A stretch of DNA of 64,000 nt from Streptomyces sp. TLI_053 (lineage in GTDB: Bacteria; Actinomycetota; Actinomycetes; Streptomycetales; Streptomycetaceae), in the NCBI RefSeq assembly GCF_900105395.1, contig NZ_LT629775.1, forward strand, positions 4,920,001-4,984,000, read 5' to 3'. Below are positions 35,774-45,229 of this stretch, in pieces. A program made the translations under genes and the position numbers. Every line of letters begins with the position of its first letter. Position 1 is the first letter of the stretch. The notes under the pieces were generated by a model. That model worked only from the letters and a program-made list of their open reading frames with translations. It was not told where the DNA came from and did not search any database.

Positions 35774-38584
35774 TCACAGCGGCAGTTCGAACCAGACGAC
35801 CTTGCCGACCGCCTTGCGGGCGGTGCCCCAGCGCTCGGCCAGCTTGGTGACCAGGGTGAGGCCGCGGCCGGTCTCGCCGAGCTGTTCGGCGGGCTCCAGC
35901 GACGGCAGGTTGTGGTTGTCGTCGCTGACCTCGACCAGCAGCTTGTCCACCCGGATCAGCTGGAGCTGGACCCGGTCCCGCGCCACCCGGACGGCGTTCG
36001 TGACCAGCTCGCTGACCAGCAGGACGACGGTGTCGCCGATCGACTCCAGGTGCCAGGCGGCCAGCTGCTCGCGGACCAGGGCACGGGCCCGGCCGACCTC
36101 GCGCTGGTCGACGGTGAGGTCCCAGGTGGCGACCTCGCTCGGCGCGACCCCGTCGAAGCGGGCCACCAGCAGCGCCACGTCGTCCTTGCGGTCGTCGGAG
36201 TGCAGCCGGTCCAGCACCACGTCGCAGGCCTCCTCCGGGCTCTGCCGGGGGTCGATCAGATTGCCGCAGAGCGCGGCCAGGCCCGCTCCTATGTCACCGC
36301 CCCGGACCTCGACCAGGCCGTCGGTGCAGAGCACCAGCATCGAGCCGTCCGAGACGTCGATGGTCTTGGCGACGAACGGCACCCCGCCGACGCCGATCGG
36401 GGCGCCGGCCGGGATCTCCAGCAGCTCGCCGGTGCCGTCCGGGTGGACCAGGACCGGGGGCACGTGGCCGGCGCTGGCCAGCTCGCAGGTCCGGTTGATC
36501 GGGTCGTAGACCGCGTACAGGCAGGTGGCGAGATGGTCGTCGCCGAGCTTGTGGGCCAGGTTGTCCAGATGGCGCAGCAGCTGGCCGGGAGGCAGGTCGA
36601 GCGCGGCCAGGGTCTGCATCGCGGTGCGGAAGCGGCCCATCGCGGCGGCCGAGTGGAGGCCGTGGCCCATGACGTCGCCGACCACCAGCGCGACCCGGCT
36701 GCCGGGGAGCTGGATCGCGTCGAACCAGTCGCCGCCGACCTCGGCCCGGGAGTCGCCGGGCAGGTAGCGGTGGGCGATCTGGACGCCGGGGATCTGCGGG
36801 GGACGGGTCGGGATCATCGAGCGCTGCAGGGTGGTGGCGACCCGGGACTCGGCCCGGTGCAGCCGGGCGTTGTCGAGCGAGAGCGCGGCCCTGGCGGCCA
36901 GCTCCTTGAGGGTGGCGGCGTCGCTCTCGTCGAACGGGGCCCGGTCGGGGAGCCGGAGCAGTTTGAGGATGCCGAGCACGGTGCCGCGGGCGGAGAGCGG
37001 CACGACCAGCATCGAGCGGCCGGACACCACCGGGACGAGCTCGGGGCCGCCGAGCGCGGCGGCGTACTCGACCGCGACGTCCCGGGTGACCACCGGGACC
37101 AGGACCGGCTGGTTCAGCTGGAGGGCCATGCCGGGCGGGGTGCGCCGGGGCATGGCAACCAGCGAACCCTCGGCGAGCACGTGGTCCCACTGGCCGGCGG
37201 ACTCGTTGCGGGCCAGGGCGACCCGGCGCAGCATCGTGTCGTCGTCGGGGCGGGCCGCGGGCAGCTCGGAGTCGGAGATCAGGCCGTCCACGAGGTCGAC
37301 GCAGGCGAAGTCGGCGACCCGGGGGACGAGCACCCGGCACAGCTCGTGGGCGGTGAAGCCGAGATCGAGGGTGGTGCCGACCTTGCCGCCGACCTCGTTG
37401 AGCAGGGCGAGCTGCTCGCCGGCGTGGCCGTTGGTCAGGAACGGGCCGAACCGGCCGGCCGGCGGTCCGGGCGGGGGCGCGGCGGCGGGGACGGGGACGG
37501 GGACGGTGGTCGGCGGGGTCGGTGCGGTCGGCGGCGCCGGGTCGCCCGGGTGCGGCCGGTGTCCGTTGGCGGACGGGCCGACGGTGGTCTGCTCGATGGT
37601 GGTGCCTCCTCTCGGCGGGGCCGGGACGCCGCCGGCCGTGAGCTCGCCGCCGGGGCGGTCGGAGCGGGCGGCCCGGTCCGCGGCGGCCGGTGCGGCCGCG
37701 GCCTCGCGCTGGGCGGGCAGCGGAGCGGCGGGGCGGCGTCCGGGGGCGGACTGCTCGGGCGGGGCCGGCGGGCCCAGCCGGGCGGTGCGCTGCTGGGCGG
37801 TCGGGTAGCGGCGGCCGATCCCGGCCGCCGCGTGGGCGGTGCCGGCCGCCGGGTCGGCCGGGTGCAGCGGCAGCACGGTGCTCGGGTCCAGCCGCAGGGC
37901 GGGCAGTCCGCCCCGGGCGAGCGCGGCCAGCAGCGGTCCGCGGCGCTCGGCCGCGCCGGGCAGCACCGCGGCGAGCGTTCCGGGGACCGGCCGGCCGGCG
38001 GCGCCCAGCGCGGCGGAGAGCCGGTGGAAGCCGCCCAGGGCACCCGGGGCGGCGGCGAACGGCAGCAGCCGCTCGCCGAGCGCCAGCCGGGGGCCGGCGG
38101 TGCGCAGCGGGCGGGCGTCGGCGGCCAGGGCCAGCAGCCGGCCGGCCGGGCCCTCCAGCGGGTAGGCCCACCAGAGCACGTCCCGCAGGTGCTCCTCGCG
38201 GTCGACCACGGGCAGCTGCCCCGCCCAGGCGGTGCCGTCCGGGGTCAGCTCGGCGAGGGTGGTGAAGGTGTCGCGGCGGCGGCCGGTGCCGGCGGGCCCG
38301 GCCTGGCCCGGCACGCTGCGCGGCTCGGCGGCGGGCAGCAGGCCGGCGGCCGGCCGGTCGTGGACGGCCTCGGCGCGGTGTCCGAACAGCTCCTCGGCGG
38401 CCCGGCTCCACTGGGCGATCCGCCCCTCGCGGTCGACCAGCACGACGGCGAGCCGGACCAGGGCGACCACCCCCGACGGCTGGTCGCCCGGTGCGGTGCC
38501 GGGCTCCGGAGCGGTGCCCGTCGGACGCGGTGTGGAGTTTGGATCGTCCACCATGGATTCGGTCTGCTCCCGCCTGGCCGCCAC
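35774..38584 (-). CDS. PAS-GAF-PP2C (SpoIIE)-HATPase regulatory protein
   Basis: 936-residue cytoplasmic regulator of the type that controls anti-sigma factors by dephosphorylation in streptomycetes. Order: PAS (about 40-130), a long Pro/Ala-rich linker, GAF (about 390-540), SpoIIE-type PP2C phosphatase (about 588-811, with GGDWFDA, VVGDVMGHG and LCTDGLVEVRGGD), and an RsbW-like ATPase (about 825-931, with VSELVTNAVRVA and GRGLTLVTKLAERWG). It thus has both phosphatase and kinase-like modules. The GTG at 38584 gives the full frame; an ATG at 38554 (MVDDPNSTPRP) is an equally good start. No sigma or antagonist gene is adjacent. Confidence 0.9.
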   Translation of the reverse strand: MAARREQTESMVDDPNSTPRPTGTAPEPGTAPGDQPSGVVALVRLAVVLVDREGRIAQWSRAAEELFGHRAEAVHDRPAAGLLPAAEPRSVPGQAGPAGTGRRRDTFTTLAELTPDGTAWAGQLPVVDREEHLRDVLWWAYPLEGPAGRLLALAADARPLRTAGPRLALGERLLPFAAAPGALGGFHRLSAALGAAGRPVPGTLAAVLPGAAERRGPLLAALARGGLPALRLDPSTVLPLHPADPAAGTAHAAAGIGRRYPTAQQRTARLGPPAPPEQSAPGRRPAAPLPAQREAAAAPAAADRAARSDRPGGELTAGGVPAPPRGGTTIEQTTVGPSANGHRPHPGDPAPPTAPTPPTTVPVPVPAAAPPPGPPAGRFGPFLTNGHAGEQLALLNEVGGKVGTTLDLGFTAHELCRVLVPRVADFACVDLVDGLISDSELPAARPDDDTMLRRVALARNESAGQWDHVLAEGSLVAMPRRTPPGMALQLNQPVLVPVVTRDVAVEYAAALGGPELVPVVSGRSMLVVPLSARGTVLGILKLLRLPDRAPFDESDAATLKELAARAALSLDNARLHRAESRVATTLQRSMIPTRPPQIPGVQIAHRYLPGDSRAEVGGDWFDAIQLPGSRVALVVGDVMGHGLHSAAAMGRFRTAMQTLAALDLPPGQLLRHLDNLAHKLGDDHLATCLYAVYDPINRTCELASAGHVPPVLVHPDGTGELLEIPAGAPIGVGGVPFVAKTIDVSDGSMLVLCTDGLVEVRGGDIGAGLAALCGNLIDPRQSPEEACDVVLDRLHSDDRKDDVALLVARFDGVAPSEVATWDLTVDQREVGRARALVREQLAAWHLESIGDTVVLLVSELVTNAVRVARDRVQLQLIRVDKLLVEVSDDNHNLPSLEPAEQLGETGRGLTLVTKLAERWGTARKAVGKVVWFELPL

Positions 38585-38820
38585 GCCTGGAGACGGCCGG
38601 TTCTCCGGAGGAAGGCATGCTGTGCGGATACCAGCGAAGCACGGACCGGCCGGGACTCGATAGCGAAACGGGGAGATTCCTCGGTATCAGTTGCGTGTCA
38701 CACGCCGTGCGCCCCTGCGCACTCCCCGTCCGGCCCGCAGGCCGGGCCGGGTCCGGGCGGTAGGGTCGCAGCACGGGCCCGGCCGGCCCCGCACCGGACA
38801 GCAGGAGACGGAGGCCAGAG

Positions 38821-39981
38821 GTGACCGCGCAGATCCCCGTCCGCTGGACGGATCCGCAGCAGGGGGAGCTGGAGGAGCGGGTCGAGGCCGCCGAACTCGC
38901 CTGGCTGACCATGGACGTCGACGTGCGGACACTGCGCGTCGAGATCGACAACTTCGCGCTGATCCACCACCAGCTGCTCGGTCCGCTCTACGCCCGGCTG
39001 GACGAGCTGGACGCGCTGCTGGCCGAGGCCGTGGCCGCCCGGACCGGGCTGCCGGACGACCTCCGGCGGGCCCACGAGGCGCGGCAGCGGGTGGACGACA
39101 TGCCGGACCTGGACGCGCTGTTCGACAGCGTCCGGGCCCAGGAGGACACCCCGCCGCCGCCCGCGCCGGTCCGGGTCCGTCCCGGCCGGGACGCCCAGCG
39201 GATCTACCGCGAGCTGGTGCGCCGGGCCCACCCCGACCTGTCCACCGACCCGGCCGAGCAGGAACGCCGGGCGGCGTTCCTGGCCCGGGTCAACGAGGCC
39301 TACGCGTACGGCGACACCGGCGCCCTGGAGGCGCTGTCCGCCGAGTGGTCCACCGCGCCCGAGGCCGCGCCCGCGACCGACTCCCCCGGCCGGCTCGGCT
39401 GGCTGCGCCGTCGGCTGGAGTGGCTGACCGGGCGGATCAGCGAGCTGGCCGCGGAGCAGGTCCGGCTGGAGCGCAGTGCGATGGGCGAGCTGCTGGCCCT
39501 GGCCCCGCAGGACCCGGACGGGCTGCTGGCCGAGCTGGCCGAGCAGCTGCTGGCCAGGGCCGCCGCGCAGCAGGCCGAGCTGGAAGGGCTGCTCGGCGGC
39601 CGTCCGGTGGGGGAGAATGGCGGCGCCGATCCCGAAGCCCAGGAGAACCAGACGATGTTCGCGCAGATCCCCACCATCGACGCCGCCGCCGTGCCCGCCG
39701 ACGCCGCCCTGCTGGACGTCCGGGAGCAGGACGAATGGGACGCCGGACACGTGGCGGGCGCCCTGCACATCCCGATCGGCGAGGTCGTCGCCCGGCTCGG
39801 CGAGCTGCCGGAGGAGAAGCTCTACGTGCTCTGCCGGGTCGGCGGGCGCTCCGCGCAGGTCGTCCAGTACCTGGTGCAGAACGGCCGGGAGGCGGTCAAC
39901 GTGGACGGCGGCATGTACGCCTGGGACGGTGCCGGGCGCCCGATGGTGAGCACCGGCGGGCAGGACGCCTTCGTCCTCTGA
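38821..39981 (+). CDS. J-domain protein fused in frame to a rhodanese domain
   Basis: 386-residue open frame with two parts. Residues 1-278 form a helical protein with a J-like domain (RIYRELVRRAHPDLS, HPD at 137-139). Residues 279-386 are a complete single-domain rhodanese (MFAQIPTIDAAAV..., sulphur-accepting C338 in VLCRVGGRSAQ). Between them, AGGAGAACC and an ATG at 39655 look like the ordinary start of a separate rhodanese gene, but no stop codon separates the two. So the cell may make a fusion, a free rhodanese, or both. The GTG start at 38821 follows AGGAGACGGAGG. Partner DnaK is not encoded nearby. Confidence 0.8.
   Translation: MTAQIPVRWTDPQQGELEERVEAAELAWLTMDVDVRTLRVEIDNFALIHHQLLGPLYARLDELDALLAEAVAARTGLPDDLRRAHEARQRVDDMPDLDALFDSVRAQEDTPPPPAPVRVRPGRDAQRIYRELVRRAHPDLSTDPAEQERRAAFLARVNEAYAYGDTGALEALSAEWSTAPEAAPATDSPGRLGWLRRRLEWLTGRISELAAEQVRLERSAMGELLALAPQDPDGLLAELAEQLLARAAAQQAELEGLLGGRPVGENGGADPEAQENQTMFAQIPTIDAAAVPADAALLDVREQDEWDAGHVAGALHIPIGEVVARLGELPEEKLYVLCRVGGRSAQVVQYLVQNGREAVNVDGGMYAWDGAGRPMVSTGGQDAFVL
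39655..39981 (+). CDS. Rhodanese-like sulfurtransferase, internal start
   Basis: Alternative product of the downstream part of the previous frame: 108 residues, the normal size of stand-alone streptomycete rhodaneses, with its own AGGAGAA site eight bases before the ATG and a -10-like GAGAAT at 39613-39618. It would transfer sulfane sulphur to thiol acceptors through C338 of the long frame (C60 here). Confidence 0.55.
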   Translation: MFAQIPTIDAAAVPADAALLDVREQDEWDAGHVAGALHIPIGEVVARLGELPEEKLYVLCRVGGRSAQVVQYLVQNGREAVNVDGGMYAWDGAGRPMVSTGGQDAFVL

Positions 39982-40004
39982 GGCAGGTCCCGGAGCACGA
40001 TCCG

Positions 40005-40100
40005 GAGCCACGACCCGGGCCGGGTCCTGGACCAGGACCCGGGCCATGCCTCGGACCAGGCCTTGAACCATGTCTTGGACCAGGTTCCGGGCCGGGTCCC
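40005..40100. repeat. Imperfect 24-bp tandem repeat
   Basis: GGACCAGG recurs with exact 24-bp period at 40029-40036, 40053-40060 and 40077-40084. The rest of each unit is a variation on CCCGGGCCATGCCTC, and a more degenerate unit precedes the first (about 40005-40028). The array lies in the 224-bp spacer before the DUF5819 gene. Confidence 0.7.
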
Positions 40101-40205
40101 GGGGAAGGGACGACCGGGGGGATCCGTCCGCCCCGGGGAGTAGGGCAGGATGGGCGCGCGACCGGGCCGGCGCGGTGCCGGCCCCACCCGTCCCCGGGGG
40201 AGTTC

Positions 40206-40865
40206 ATGGCCGAGAGCACGGACCCGCCGCCCGTCCGCCGGCCCTGGTCGGCGCCCGCGCGGGTCGTCCTGGGCGCGGCCGGAGCCCTGCTGACCGGTGC
40301 CACCGGGCTCTTCCTCGGCGCGGTCTTCCTGCACGTGGCGCCCGCCAATTCACTGTCCCGGGAGTACCGGGAGCAGGTGGACGGCCTGATCTATCCGGAG
40401 TTCGAGCAGAACTGGAAGCTGTTCGCGCCCAATCCGCTGCAGCAGAACGTCGCCGTGGACGCCCGGGTGCGGACCGAATCGCCGGACGGGGAGGCGCGGA
40501 TCCACGAGTGGGTCGGGCTGACCGCTCAGGACATCGCCGCGATCCGGGGCAATCCGGCGCCCAGCCACGCGGACCAGAACCTGCTGCGGCGCGCGTGGGA
40601 CTTCTACGACGGTTCGCACAGCGCCCAGGACGAGTCGGCGACCAATCCGCGCGGCACGCTCGCCGAGGAGTACCTGAAGCGGATCGCGGTGCAGCGGATC
40701 GGCCCGAGCGTGGACGGGCGGCCGGTGGTGGCGGTCGAGCTGCGGGTGACCAGTACGACGGTCGCGCCGCCGGCGTGGAGCGGGGAGGCGGCGCCCGGCG
40801 CGCCGAAGGTGCGGGAGCTGCCCTGGTGGCCGGTGAAGGCCGGGGACCTGCGGGGGCTCCGGTGA
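40206..40865 (+). CDS. DUF5819 family membrane protein
   Basis: 219-residue protein with one N-terminal membrane helix (about 18-42) and an extracytoplasmic domain that has the conserved YPEFEQNWKLFAPNPLQQNV segment (residues about 60-80) of DUF5819. The ATG follows GGGGGAG. Its stop overlaps the start of the HTTM gene (GTGA at 40862-40865), so the two are translationally coupled. The activity is unknown. The consistent pairing with an HTTM protein suggests they act as one membrane complex. Confidence 0.8.
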   Translation: MAESTDPPPVRRPWSAPARVVLGAAGALLTGATGLFLGAVFLHVAPANSLSREYREQVDGLIYPEFEQNWKLFAPNPLQQNVAVDARVRTESPDGEARIHEWVGLTAQDIAAIRGNPAPSHADQNLLRRAWDFYDGSHSAQDESATNPRGTLAEEYLKRIAVQRIGPSVDGRPVVAVELRVTSTTVAPPAWSGEAAPGAPKVRELPWWPVKAGDLRGLR

Positions 40866-42241
40866 GCGCGGCGGTGCCCGGCGGACCGGGCGACACGACC
40901 GGCGTGACCGACCCGGCCGGGGGCGTCGAGGTGGCCGGTACGGCCGGGGTCGTTGACGCGACCGGTTCGGCCGGGGGCGTCGGTCCGGCCGGGGCGGTCG
41001 ATGCGGCCGGGGACGCGGCCGACGCGGCGGTGGCGGCGGCGGTGGTGGCCGGGATCCCCCGGCAGCCCGGCCCGGAGACGGCCGGCCCGCCCGCCGGCGT
41101 CCGTCGGGCCGGGCCGGCCGGGCTCGCCGGGCGGGCGGTCGCGGTGTTCACCGGGCGGGTGCTCGGGCGGTACCAGGCGGCGACGGTGCGGATCGGCTTC
41201 GGGCTGGTCTGGCTGGCGTACCTGCTGCGGGAGTGGCCCAACCGGCGGCTGCTGTACGGCGACACCTCGCCCTGGTCGGCCGACCTGGCCCAGCGGCTGC
41301 TGGCCGACAACGGGGCGCTGACCGTGCTGCCCTGGTTCGGCGGTCGGCTCTGGTTCGAGCTGGTCTACCACCTGGCGGTGCTGGCCGCGCTGGCCGTCCT
41401 GCTCGGCTGGCGGACCAGGGCGAGCACGGTGCTGTTCCTGGTCACCGTGCTGTCGCTGCAGAACCGCAATGTCTTCCTGGGCGACGGCGGCGACAACATC
41501 GTCCACCTGATGGCGGTCTACCTGGTCTTCACCCGGTGCGCCGAGGTGTGGTCGCTGGACGCCCGCCGGGGCGGCTCCGGGCGCGGCGGGGTGCCGCTCT
41601 GGACGCTGCTCGGCGTGCTGCTGCTGGTCTGTCAGCTGGGCGGCTTCGCCGGGACCAGCCTGGCCTGGACCACCCCGGGGTTCCCGTACGTCGGCTGGGC
41701 GCCGCTGTTCTGGGGGCTGTGGGCGGTGGCCGGGCTGTGGTGGCTGGCCGGCCGGCTGGCGCCGGAGGGCGAGACCCGGGCGGTGCTGGACGCGCTGGCG
41801 ACCATGGTGCACAACTGCGCGATGCTGGTGATCGCCGTCGAGGTGGTGCTGATCTACGCCACGGCCGGCTGGTACAAGGTGCAGGGCTCGCGCTGGCAGG
41901 ACGGCACCGCGCTGTACTACCCGCTGCACCTGGACTACTTCACCCCCTGGCCGGGCCTGTCGGGGCTGGTCGGCGGGGCGCTGCTGCCGGTGTTCCTGAT
42001 CTCCTACGGGACGGTGCTGCTCCAGGTCGGCTTCCCGTTCACGCTGGTCGACCGGAGGGTCAAGAACGCGCTGCTGGTGGTGATGATGGCCGAGCACGTC
42101 GGGATCGCCGTCCTGCTCGGGCTGCCGGTGTTCTCGCTGGCGATGATCGCGGCGGACGCGGTCTTCCTGCCGACGGCGGCGCTGTGCTGGGTCGGGGCGC
42201 GGGTCGCGCGGATCCGGCCGCGGAGGGCAGCACTAAGCTGA
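40862..42241 (+). CDS. HTTM-domain membrane protein (vitamin K carboxylase-like)
   Basis: 459-residue protein. The first ~80 residues are low-complexity Ala/Gly/Val/Asp. The HTTM domain follows, with about eight or nine helices and the conserved GDGGDNIVHLMAVYLVFTRC, AWTTPGF, and VLIYATAGWYKVQGSRWQDGTALYYPLHLDYF segments. HTTM is named from eukaryotic gamma-glutamyl carboxylase; bacterial members have no established reaction. It is coupled to DUF5819 upstream and followed after 5 bp by a FUSC protein, so all three may be one operon. Confidence 0.85.
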   Translation: MSAAVPGGPGDTTGVTDPAGGVEVAGTAGVVDATGSAGGVGPAGAVDAAGDAADAAVAAAVVAGIPRQPGPETAGPPAGVRRAGPAGLAGRAVAVFTGRVLGRYQAATVRIGFGLVWLAYLLREWPNRRLLYGDTSPWSADLAQRLLADNGALTVLPWFGGRLWFELVYHLAVLAALAVLLGWRTRASTVLFLVTVLSLQNRNVFLGDGGDNIVHLMAVYLVFTRCAEVWSLDARRGGSGRGGVPLWTLLGVLLLVCQLGGFAGTSLAWTTPGFPYVGWAPLFWGLWAVAGLWWLAGRLAPEGETRAVLDALATMVHNCAMLVIAVEVVLIYATAGWYKVQGSRWQDGTALYYPLHLDYFTPWPGLSGLVGGALLPVFLISYGTVLLQVGFPFTLVDRRVKNALLVVMMAEHVGIAVLLGLPVFSLAMIAADAVFLPTAALCWVGARVARIRPRRAALS

Positions 42242-42246
42242 CCGTT

Positions 42247-44394
42247 ATGTCCTGGTTCGCCGCACTTCGAGACACCGCGCGAACCGGACTGACCGTCGAC
42301 CGGGCGCTCACCGATCCCAAACGGGCGGTGCGCGGGGCGGTCGCCGTCGCCCTGGTGCTCTTCCCGACCCTGGCCCTCGGCGGCGCCCGGCTCGCCACCT
42401 CGGCGGCGATGGGCGCCTTCATCGCCGGCACCGCGACCTTCCAGCGCAGCTTCCGCCCCCGCGCCACCCTCGCCGTCGCCGCCGGTACCGGACTCGGCGT
42501 CAGCACCTTCCTCGGCTACCTCGCGGTCGGAGTGCCCGGGGCCTTCCCCGTCCTGCTCGCCGTCTGGGCCTTCGGCGCCGGACTCGCCTGGGCCGTCGGA
42601 CCGACCGCCGGAATCGTCGCCGCCAACACCCTCTCGGTGATGCTGATCGTGGTCCAGCTGCCCGTCAGCCCGCTCACCGCGCTCGGCCACGGACTGGTCT
42701 GCGCGCTCGGCGGCGTCGTCCAGGCCCTGGTCATCACCGTCTGGCCGATCGGCAGCTGGACCGCCCAGCGCGAGGCGCTCGCCGACACCTACGCCGAACT
42801 CGCCGACTACGCCCGGCGGCTGCGCCAGGACCCGACCGCGCACATCGACCCGGCACCGTTCATGACGGCCCGGCACGCCGCCGCGCTCACCCCCTGGCAG
42901 GACCGCAACCGCCCGCCCGAGCTGCGCGGCCTGCGCGGCCTCGCCGAACGCATCAGGCCCACCCTGGCGGCCATCGCCGACCCCAAGGTCGGCGCCCCCG
43001 CGGAGGGCCCCGAACGCGACCGGGCCCGCGAGGTCCTGGCGGCCGCCGCCGAGGCGATGGACGCCCTGGCCCGGGCGATCCGCACCGGCGACCCGCTCCG
43101 GCTGCCCTCCTCCGCCCCGGCCCTCACCCTCGTCGCCCGGACCGAGGGACCGGAACTGCGCGGCGCCGCCCGCCGCGCCGCGCGCCGGCTGGCCGGGCTG
43201 CTCCGCGGCGCCGCCGACGCGCTCGACCGGGGCGCCGAGGACACCATCGACACCCCCGTCGTCCAGCCCGGCGGGACGCTGCGCAAACCGCCGCTGATCC
43301 GGATGCTGCCGACGGCGCTGCGCGCGGTGCGGCGGCAGTTCCGGCCGCACTCGGCCGTCTTCCAGCACGCCGTCCGGCTGGCCGGAGTGGTCACCGCGGC
43401 CTATCTGCTGGCCCGGCTGGTCGGTTTCGAACACGGCTACTGGGCGCCGATGACCGCCGCCATGGTGATGCGCCCGGACTTCGCCCAGACCTACAGCCGG
43501 GGCGTGGCCCGGCTGGCCGGGACGGCGGTCGGGGTCGCGGTCTCCACCCTGGTGGTGCAGCTGGCGCGGCCCGGCGAGTGGGTGCTGGCCGCACTCGCCG
43601 TGCTCTCGATCGGCGGCGCCTATCTGGCCTTCCGCACCGGCTACGCCGTGGTCACCGCCTGCATCTCCTCCTACGCCGTCTTCCTGCTCGGACTCCAGGA
43701 GGGGAACCCGCTGGTCACCGCCGTCGAACGGGTCGGCCTCACGCTGCTCGGCGGGTCGCTGGCCCTGTTCGTCTACGCGCTCTTCCCGACCTGGCAGACG
43801 GCCAGGCTCGGCGAGCGGCTGGCCGAGTGGCTGGCCGCCGCCGGTCGGTACACGGCCGAGGTGATCGCCGTCTACGAACGGCCGGCCGCCCCGCGCGGGC
43901 GGGAGGTGCGCGGGGCGCTGCTGGACTCCCGGGAGGCGCGCTCGGAACTGCTCCAGGCGATGCAGCGGGCCGACGCCGAACCCGGTCGGCACGCCTCCGG
44001 CCTGCCCGGGGTCAGCCGCCGCCAGCTCGACCGGGCCCGGGCGGCGGTCGGCCACCTCGGACGGGTCGCCGTCCTGCTGGAGGCACACCTGCCCGGGCCC
44101 GACGCCGAGCCGGTGCCGGGGGCGGCCGAGTTCGCCGAGGAACTGCGGCTGGCCACCGCGCTCTCGGCGGGCGCGCTGCTGACCGGGCAGCCGGTGGACT
44201 TCGGCGCCGTCCGGGAGGCCCAGGAGCGGCTGGAGCGGCGGCTCTCCGACGCGCCGCCCGGGGTGCAGCGGGACGTGGTGCGGGCCGGGACCAGACTGCT
44301 GCTGCAGGCGCTGAAGGACCTGGAACGGGCGCTGCGGGCCGGCGGTACGGCGGGAGCCGCCGGGCGGCGCGAGCCGGAGCCGACAGGACGTTAG
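42247..44394 (+). CDS. FUSC-family membrane protein (aromatic acid exporter-like)
   Basis: 715-residue protein with two sets of membrane helices (about 25-170 and 375-510), each followed by a helical cytoplasmic region, the layout of the FUSC/AaeB/YccS family. The second set includes FEHGYWAPMTAAMVMRPDFAQTYSRGVARLAGT, the FUSC signature. Members export aromatic or p-hydroxybenzoic acids or other small molecules; the substrate is unknown here. The ATG follows GGAGGG near the end of the HTTM gene. Confidence 0.85.
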   Translation: MSWFAALRDTARTGLTVDRALTDPKRAVRGAVAVALVLFPTLALGGARLATSAAMGAFIAGTATFQRSFRPRATLAVAAGTGLGVSTFLGYLAVGVPGAFPVLLAVWAFGAGLAWAVGPTAGIVAANTLSVMLIVVQLPVSPLTALGHGLVCALGGVVQALVITVWPIGSWTAQREALADTYAELADYARRLRQDPTAHIDPAPFMTARHAAALTPWQDRNRPPELRGLRGLAERIRPTLAAIADPKVGAPAEGPERDRAREVLAAAAEAMDALARAIRTGDPLRLPSSAPALTLVARTEGPELRGAARRAARRLAGLLRGAADALDRGAEDTIDTPVVQPGGTLRKPPLIRMLPTALRAVRRQFRPHSAVFQHAVRLAGVVTAAYLLARLVGFEHGYWAPMTAAMVMRPDFAQTYSRGVARLAGTAVGVAVSTLVVQLARPGEWVLAALAVLSIGGAYLAFRTGYAVVTACISSYAVFLLGLQEGNPLVTAVERVGLTLLGGSLALFVYALFPTWQTARLGERLAEWLAAAGRYTAEVIAVYERPAAPRGREVRGALLDSREARSELLQAMQRADAEPGRHASGLPGVSRRQLDRARAAVGHLGRVAVLLEAHLPGPDAEPVPGAAEFAEELRLATALSAGALLTGQPVDFGAVREAQERLERRLSDAPPGVQRDVVRAGTRLLLQALKDLERALRAGGTAGAAGRREPEPTGR

Positions 44395-44503
44395 GCCGGG
44401 ATCCGGACGACGCCGGGCGGTCGGCGTGGTCCGGGCCGGGTCCGGGGCGGCCGGACCGGGCCCGGCCCGGACCGGCCAGGGGCCGGCCCGTGCCGCCCCG
44501 CCG

Positions 44504-45160
44504 TCAGGAGGCTGCCGCCGCCGCCTCCAGCCAGTTGGCGAACTCGCACGCGAAGTGCCACTGATGACCGGTCGACAGCTCGACCGGGGCCGCCGCCGGG
44601 AACTCGACGGTGAGCCGGATCCGCAGCCCCCGGGGGGAGTCGGCGAACTCGTGCATCACCCGCAGCACCTCGGAGCCGTCCGCGAGGTGGCCGGTGCCAC
44701 CGATCCGGACCGGGTACTCCGGGGTCGCCGGGGTGGGGTGGAAACGGAGGTGGAAGCGGAGCGGCCCGGCGCCGACCGTCTCGATGATCTCGACCGTTCC
44801 ACCGGTGGAGTCGGCCAGGTAGTGCTCCGGGTTGGCGGCCAGCAGGGCGGCCCGGTCGCCGGCCCGCAGCCGGCCCTGCCACCAGGCGAGGAAGGTCCCG
44901 GCGTCGATGCCGGTGGCGGTCAGCTCGGTGACGGCCGCACGCCACCGGCCGCCGGAGAGCCGCAGCCAGTCGGCCGTCGCGGCGCCGGTCGCGGCGGTGT
45001 CGGCGGCGAGCAGCTCGCGGACGCGGTCGTCGCCGAGGCGCTGCTTGAGCAGTCGCAGGGCGGCCCGGGAACGGTCCAGCTCCCAGGCGAGGGCGGCCGG
45101 GCGGTCGTACCCGGTGCCGTCGATGTCGATGTGGATGGCCGGCGGTGAGGTGGTCGTCAT
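44504..45160 (-). CDS. Conserved hypothetical protein, divergent from TetR
   Basis: 218-residue soluble protein that I do not recognise. It is rich in Ala and Leu, with a helical first half (AALAWELDRSRAALRLLKQRLG) and a beta-rich second half (GTVEIIETVGAGPLRFHLRFHP, RGLRIRLTVEFPAAAP). No signal peptide or membrane segment is seen. The ATG at 45160 follows GAGGAG. It is transcribed away from a TetR gene across a spacer with two palindromes, so it is the likely target of that regulator. Confidence 0.65.
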   Translation of the reverse strand: MTTTSPPAIHIDIDGTGYDRPAALAWELDRSRAALRLLKQRLGDDRVRELLAADTAATGAATADWLRLSGGRWRAAVTELTATGIDAGTFLAWWQGRLRAGDRAALLAANPEHYLADSTGGTVEIIETVGAGPLRFHLRFHPTPATPEYPVRIGGTGHLADGSEVLRVMHEFADSPRGLRIRLTVEFPAAAPVELSTGHQWHFACEFANWLEAAAAAS

Positions 45161-45193
45161 GGCGTCGCTCCTCGAAGGGGTGCCCCGCTAAGC

Positions 45194-45208
45194 GGAGAGA
45201 ATTTCTCC
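45194..45208. promoter_or_regulatory. Operator-like palindrome 1 (TetR spacer)
   Basis: GGAGAGAATTTCTCC, arms of five paired bases around an AT core, 34 bp before the hypothetical gene. Similar in sequence to the second palindrome at 45230-45247. Confidence 0.6.
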
Positions 45209-45229
45209 GTCTCGCTGGACGGTAGCATA

